A DNA stretch of 64,000 bases, taken from assembly GCF_002056295.1 (NCBI RefSeq), contig NZ_CP020100.1:1325501-1389500 (forward strand), given 5' to 3'. The position numbers and the translations under genes are program-made. Of this stretch, positions 60,084-64,000 are shown in pieces. The first letter of the stretch is position 1; every line of letters starts with the position of its first letter. Origin of the DNA: Halopseudomonas phragmitis. GTDB taxonomy: Bacteria > Pseudomonadota > Gammaproteobacteria > Pseudomonadales > Pseudomonadaceae. The notes under the pieces are model-generated. The model saw nothing but the letters and a program-made list of their open reading frames with translations, ran no database searches and was not told the origin of the DNA.

Positions 60084-60629
60084 ATGCGAGTGTGGCAACG
60101 AAATGTACTGACGGGTGGATTGATCGGTCTGTGGCTGTCTGGTCTGGCCTGGGCCTTCTGGTGGTTCGAGGGGCGCTATGTGAAGACCTTTGATCGACCG
60201 GCCTTTTTCCACGGTGTGACAGTGACGCCGCCGTTTCCCACTGGTGCGGTGCAGGTGGTGCATGTCTGGCGTTCAGGCTGTCCCTGCAATGCCGGGCATC
60301 AGGACTATGTCAATGAAATGAGCGAGCGGTTCGCCGCCCAAGGCGTGCGCTTCGCCCGAGCCGGTCTGGCCGATGATCCTGGCTTGGGCGGGGTGCTCAA
60401 GGATCTTCCCTATTGGCCGATACCCGAGGCGTGGGCCAACTGGCCGGGTGCGCCGGCGGTGGCGATTTGGGATGCGACAGGTCACCTGGCCTATGTCGGC
60501 CCTTACAGTGACGGCGCGCACTGCAACAGCGACAGCAGTTTTATCGAGCCGGTGCTGGTGGCGTTGCTGCAGGGGCGCTCGGTGGCTATTACCCAGCAGG
60601 ATACCGTGTCCTGTTTGTGTGATCTGTGA
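60084..60629 (+). CDS. Membrane-anchored thioredoxin-like protein (DUF6436-type)
   Basis: A 181-residue protein. An N-terminal membrane helix (about 10-28) is followed by a thioredoxin-like domain with the cysteine pair C66-P-C68 in SGCPCNAGH, a CXC rather than CXXC arrangement, so redox chemistry would be atypical. Later segments (AVAIWDATGHLAYVGPYSDG) fit the fold. ATG 60084, four bases after GGAAGG, is preferred over ATG 60069. The function is unknown; a periplasmic redox role is inferred. Confidence 0.75.
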   Translation: MRVWQRNVLTGGLIGLWLSGLAWAFWWFEGRYVKTFDRPAFFHGVTVTPPFPTGAVQVVHVWRSGCPCNAGHQDYVNEMSERFAAQGVRFARAGLADDPGLGGVLKDLPYWPIPEAWANWPGAPAVAIWDATGHLAYVGPYSDGAHCNSDSSFIEPVLVALLQGRSVAITQQDTVSCLCDL

Positions 60630-60666
60630 GCCTGAGCGTAACTCCCAAGTGTTACAGCGGGGGTGC

Positions 60667-61134
60667 TCAGCGGGGTGTTGATGCACCCAGACCCTTGGCC
60701 AGCAGTCGATCCAGAGCGTTGGCGAAGCTTTGCTTGTCCTTTTCGCTGAACGGTGCTGGACCGCCGCGTCCGGCCAGCCCGGCGCCGCGCAGTTCATCCA
60801 TCAGGTTGCGTACGGCCAGGCGTTCGCCAATGCTGGCCTTGTCGTAGACCTGGCCGCGCGGGTTGATGGCGGTGATGCCGCGCCGTACCAGGCCGTCGGC
60901 CAGCGGAATGTCGGCGGTGACCACCAGGTCGCCGGCGTTGGCGTGTTCAATGATGTAGTGGTCGGCGGCATCGGCGCCGCCGGGCACTACGACCTGACGC
61001 ATGCCGGGTGCGGGCGGCAGCCCCAGTGAACTGTTGGCCACCAGTACCAGTGCCAACTGCCGGCGTTTGGCGGCACGCATGACCACCTCGCGGATCGGGC
61101 GCGGGCAGGCGTCGGCATCTATCCACAGGGTCAT
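60667..61134 (-). CDS. YaiI/YqxD-family (DUF188) protein
   Basis: A 155-residue member of the YaiI/YqxD family, a PIN-like nuclease fold. The conserved start LWIDADACPRPIREVVMRA and the acidic VTADIPLADGLV segment are present; the family is considered a possible nuclease from its acidic residues. GGAG lies five bases before ATG 61134. It ends near the convergent thioredoxin-like gene with a 37-base gap. Confidence 0.88.
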   Translation of the reverse strand: MTLWIDADACPRPIREVVMRAAKRRQLALVLVANSSLGLPPAPGMRQVVVPGGADAADHYIIEHANAGDLVVTADIPLADGLVRRGITAINPRGQVYDKASIGERLAVRNLMDELRGAGLAGRGGPAPFSEKDKQSFANALDRLLAKGLGASTPR

Positions 61135-61144
61135 GTGCGCTCCT

Positions 61145-63058
61145 TTAGCTGCTGAGTTCGGCTTGCAGGCTTTCCAGGGCTTCCTGGGCTTCCAGCCACT
61201 GCAGTTCCAGTTCGTCGATTTGCTGGCGACAGGCGCTCTGGTCGGCCAGCAGGGTTTTCAGCTTATCCTTGTTGTCGGCGCTGTAGATGCTGCTGTCAGC
61301 CAGCGCCTGCTCCAGCGCGTGCATCCGTTCCTGGGCCAGGCCCAGCTGTTTTTCCAGCTGGTCGGCGGACTTTTTCAGTGGTGCCAGCTTCTGTCGTAAT
61401 TCGGCGGCCTGCCGGCGCAGGGCCTTGGGGTCCTGGCGCGCTGCCGGGTTGCCGGTCTCGGCCGGCTGGGCGTTTTTAGCCTGCTGCTGGCGGAACTGGG
61501 CCAGCCAGCGGGTATAGCTGTCCAGGTCCTGATCGTAGTCCTGCAGCTTGCCATCGGCCACCAGCCACAGCTCGTCGGTGGTGGCACGGATCAGGGCGCG
61601 GTCGTGGGAGACCAGCAGCATGGCGCCTTCGAATGCCTGCAGGGCAATGGTCAGGGCATGGCGCATGTCCATGTCCAGGTGGTTGGTCGGTTCGTCGAGT
61701 AGCAGCAGGTTGGGCTTTTGCCAGGCGATCAGGGCCAGTGCCAGGCGTGCCTTTTCGCCGCCGGAGAAGTGCCTGACCGGTTGATCGATGCGCTCGCCGC
61801 GAAAGTCGAAACCGCCGAGAAAGTTGCGCAGGCTCTGTTCACGTTCCTGTGGCGCAATCCGAGCCAGATGCAGCAGTGGACTGGCCTCGGGGTCCAGGCT
61901 TTCCAGTTGATGCTGGGCGAAGTAGCCGATGGCCAGGTGCTCGCCGGTCTTCAGTTCGCCTGCCAGCAGCGGCAGTTCGGCGGCCAGAGTCTTGATCAGG
62001 GTTGATTTGCCGGCGCCGTTGGGGCCCAGCACACCGATCCGGGCACCGGGCGCCAGTTGCAGCTTGACGTCACTGAGGATCGGTTTGGCGCCATAGCCGA
62101 GAGTGGCTTGCTGCAGGTCTAGCAGCGGGGTGGACTGCTGGTCGGCCTCGCGGAAGCTGAACTCGAACGGTGAGTCGATATGGGCCGGGCTCAGGGCCTC
62201 CATGCGCTCCAGGGCCTTGAGCCGGCTCTGCGCCTGGCGCGCCTTGCTGGCTTTGGCGCGGAACCGGGCAATGTAGCTTTGCATGTGGGCTCGTTGGGCC
62301 TGCTGTTGCTCGAACGCGGCCTGCTGCTGGCTGAGACGTTCGGCACGGGTGCGCTCAAACTGGCTGTAGCCGCCGCGGTAGAGGTTGAGCTGACGGGATT
62401 CGACATGCACGATATGCTCGACTACGGCATCGAGGAAGTCGCGGTCATGGGAGATCAGCAGCAAGGTGCCGCTGTAGCCCTTGAGCCAGTCTTCGAGCCA
62501 GAGAATCGCGTCCAGATCCAGGTGGTTGGTCGGCTCGTCCAGCAGCAACAGGTCAGAGGGGCACATCAGGGCCTGGGCCAGGTTCAGGCGCATCTGCCAG
62601 CCACCGGAAAACTCGCCGACGCGCGCCTCGCACTGAGCTGGGGTAAAGCCCAGGCCGGCCAACAGGGTGCGTGCCCGGCTGTCAGCGCTGTAACCGCCAT
62701 GGGCCTCCAGTTCGGCATATAGCGTGCCGAGGGCGTTGGCGTCATGGGCCTGTTCGGCGACGGTCAGTCGGCGCTGAATATCGCGCAGGCGCTGGTCGCC
62801 GTCGAGCACGTAGTCGACCGCCAGGCGCTCCAGGTCTTCGATTTCCTGGCGCATATGGGCGATCCGCCAGTCGGCGGGGACCTGACAGTCACCAGCGTCG
62901 GCGTGCAGTTCGCCGCGCAGCAGGGCGAACAGGCTGGATTTGCCTGCACCGTTGGTGCCGAGCAGGCCAATTTTCTGGCCGGCGTGCAGGGTCAGGTTGG
63001 CGTTTTCCAGCAGGCGCATGGCGCCGCGCTGAAGAATGAGGTTTTCGATCTTGATCAT
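61145..63058 (-). CDS. yheS: ABC-F ATPase, YheS-type
   Basis: A soluble ABC-F protein of 637 residues, the same length as E. coli YheS. Two ATPase domains are visible: Walker A GTNGAGKSS near residue 35 and GPNGAGKST in the second, signatures FSGGW and FSGGE, Walker B LLLLDEPTNHLDLD and LLLLDEPTNHLDMD. The inter-domain linker is charged and helical (about 245-290), and a coiled-coil C-terminal tail follows. ABC-F proteins act on the ribosome; a specific role is not readable. ATG 63058 has no strong site. The DUF188 gene starts 11 bases after its stop on the same strand. Confidence 0.93.
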   Translation of the reverse strand: MIKIENLILQRGAMRLLENANLTLHAGQKIGLLGTNGAGKSSLFALLRGELHADAGDCQVPADWRIAHMRQEIEDLERLAVDYVLDGDQRLRDIQRRLTVAEQAHDANALGTLYAELEAHGGYSADSRARTLLAGLGFTPAQCEARVGEFSGGWQMRLNLAQALMCPSDLLLLDEPTNHLDLDAILWLEDWLKGYSGTLLLISHDRDFLDAVVEHIVHVESRQLNLYRGGYSQFERTRAERLSQQQAAFEQQQAQRAHMQSYIARFRAKASKARQAQSRLKALERMEALSPAHIDSPFEFSFREADQQSTPLLDLQQATLGYGAKPILSDVKLQLAPGARIGVLGPNGAGKSTLIKTLAAELPLLAGELKTGEHLAIGYFAQHQLESLDPEASPLLHLARIAPQEREQSLRNFLGGFDFRGERIDQPVRHFSGGEKARLALALIAWQKPNLLLLDEPTNHLDMDMRHALTIALQAFEGAMLLVSHDRALIRATTDELWLVADGKLQDYDQDLDSYTRWLAQFRQQQAKNAQPAETGNPAARQDPKALRRQAAELRQKLAPLKKSADQLEKQLGLAQERMHALEQALADSSIYSADNKDKLKTLLADQSACRQQIDELELQWLEAQEALESLQAELSS

Positions 63059-63109
63059 GGTCGCGGAGTATATCAGGCGTGGTGAAGCAGGCCCTATAGC
63101 GGAGGTGAG

Positions 63110-63574
63110 ATGATGGATGACTTGCAGGGCTATGCTGTCAGGCTGTATCAGCACGAGGGGGTTGAGCCCTTGTTGTTGGCCTTGCAGGACGAGGTGGGGC
63201 TGGATGTATTGCTGTTGCTTAGCGCCTGCTGGTTGGGTGCGCGAGGTGTTGCGCCGGCAGCGGTGGACTGGGTTGCGTTGGCTGGGCGCTGTCAGCCCTG
63301 GCGCCAGGAACTGATTGAACCGCTGCGTCAGTTGCGGCGCTTGCTCAAGGGTGAGTCGGGAACGGAGTTGCTGCGAGCGCAGGTCAAGGCTTGTGAACTG
63401 GAGGCCGAGTGGCTGCAGTTGCGGCGCTTGGCATCCAGTCTGGAGAGCTTGCCGGGGGCGGATAGTCCATGCTGGCTGGCACAGTTGCACGCTTGTTGTC
63501 AGGCTCAGGGATCACAGCCCGACCGGGCGCAGTTGTGGCGCCTGGCCGAGTTGTGCCGCGAGCTGTCTGATTAG
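63110..63574 (+). CDS. TIGR02444-type protein
   Basis: A 154-residue helical protein matching the small proteobacterial family TIGR02444. The start is ATG 63110 or 63113, both served by GGAGG at 63101-63105. The sequence is rich in Leu, Gln and Arg with no membrane helix. It sits between yheS and the algP-like gene. Function unknown. Confidence 0.82.
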   Translation: MMDDLQGYAVRLYQHEGVEPLLLALQDEVGLDVLLLLSACWLGARGVAPAAVDWVALAGRCQPWRQELIEPLRQLRRLLKGESGTELLRAQVKACELEAEWLQLRRLASSLESLPGADSPCWLAQLHACCQAQGSQPDRAQLWRLAELCRELSD

Positions 63575-63596
63575 ACGGGCTAGGCGCGGCTACCGC

Positions 63597-64000
63597 TCAG
63601 GCGGCTGTCGTGGGGTTTTTCGCGGCGCGAGCGGGGCGTGGTTTGACTGGAGCATCGCGCTTGTCGATGGCCTGGGTCACCTGGGTGTCGAGCCGGTCGA
63701 GGCTTTTGGCCAGGCGCAGGGTCTGGCGTACGTCGCTTTGCAACTGCCGGGTGTACTGCTCGGCGGCGCTGCGTGAGCTGTGCAACTGATCCAGTGCAGC
63801 CTGCAATTCGGCGACCTTGGTTCTGGCTTTGTCCAGGCTCTTGCGTCCGGCATCCTGCTGCTCGCGCTCGGCCAGCTTTTCCCGGGCTTCGGCCAGCTTG
63901 CCGTCGAGCTTGGCGTGTTGCTGGTTGAGCTTCTCCAGCGCCTTGCGGGCATCGCGCTCGGCCTTTTCGCAAGCCTCGGCCAGGTGTTCGTTGAGAGTAC
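63597..64000 (-). CDS. algP: AlgP-like coiled-coil protein, 5' end outside window
   Basis: The minus-strand frame enters at the window edge (first full codon at 63998) and ends at the TGA at 63597-63599. It gives 133 residues of Lys/Glu/Ala-rich helix with heptad-like spacing, then a short basic tail. Segments such as TLNEHLAEAC and RQLQSDVRQTLRLAKSLD fit the N-terminal part of P. aeruginosa AlgP. AlgP there carries a long histone-H1-like C-terminal run of Lys-Pro-Ala-Ala repeats; here only a short tail (VKPRPARAAKNPTTAA) remains. The position after yheS is the expected one. Overlapping frames in other phases are shadows. Confidence 0.75.
   Translation of the reverse strand, partial: TLNEHLAEACEKAERDARKALEKLNQQHAKLDGKLAEAREKLAEREQQDAGRKSLDKARTKVAELQAALDQLHSSRSAAEQYTRQLQSDVRQTLRLAKSLDRLDTQVTQAIDKRDAPVKPRPARAAKNPTTAA

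Noticed and set aside
63580-63972. 130-codon frame overlapping the algP-like gene in another phase
   Set aside because: Low-complexity shadow; the AlgP-like phase continues open to the window edge and matches the family.

Overview
The window reads as the chromosome of a Pseudomonas-like gammaproteobacterium. Two gene orders fit the Pseudomonas pattern closely: argH / algZ-algR-hemC-hemD-hemX-hemY, and ubiD, rho, trxA / ppx / ppk-hemB ... yheS, algP. A spuABCDEFGH/spuI polyamine cluster supports the same assignment. Base composition is moderately GC-rich and even. The mosaic of catabolic operons with small palindromic repeats suggests an environmental Pseudomonadaceae, possibly of the Halopseudomonas or P. 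stutzeri type; that last step is inference. I saw no tRNA, rRNA, CRISPR array, intact insertion sequence or prophage. No stretch longer than about 300 bases lacks a gene.

Layout. 1-7.9 kb: a catechol meta-cleavage operon (end of catechol 2,3-dioxygenase, then dmpC-D-E-F-G-H-I order) that takes 2-hydroxymuconate semialdehyde to pyruvate and acetyl-CoA. It is followed by a protein that looks like a metal-site-degenerate LigB/DODA-fold relative and a GlcG/HbpS-type protein. 8-9 kb: an AraC-type regulator and a palindromic MITE-like element. 9.2-16.7 kb: a sulfatase plus an outer-membrane channel, divergent from an acyl-CoA ligase and a membrane-anchored octaheme cytochrome with HEAT/TPR-like repeats. 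16.7-23.6 kb: a chemoreceptor, a Ca2+/Na+-type antiporter, a VC0807-like membrane protein, a class V aminotransferase, and a three-gene operon (unknown protein, TetR, GXWXG protein) preceded by a clear TetR-type operator.

23.7-39.4 kb: a polyamine island. It holds a SpuDEFGH ABC importer with two binding proteins, the gamma-glutamylation branch (SpuI/SpuB synthetases, PauB-like oxidase, SpuA hydrolase), the putrescine aminotransferase SpuC, and the agmatine branch AguA-AguB that makes putrescine from agmatine. A TetR regulator and an MtfA peptidase sit in between. Short hairpins lie between the binding-protein genes and the rest of the transporter.

39.5-64 kb: mainly core genome. It holds a repeat lipoprotein, arginine and heme biosynthesis (argH, hemC, hemD, hemX, hemY, hemB), the AlgZ/AlgR two-component system, ubiD with a linked [2Fe-2S] flavin reductase, rho, trxA, polyphosphate turnover (ppx, ppk), a diguanylate cyclase, an ABC-F ATPase and an AlgP-like coiled-coil protein that lacks the long Lys-Pro-Ala tail of P. 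aeruginosa AlgP.

Most uncertain and most worth follow-up: the degenerate dioxygenase-like protein at the end of the meta operon, the octaheme repeat protein beside the sulfatase locus, the unknown/TetR/GXWXG operon, and the two-ended palindromic element with a second one-ended copy 25 kb away.
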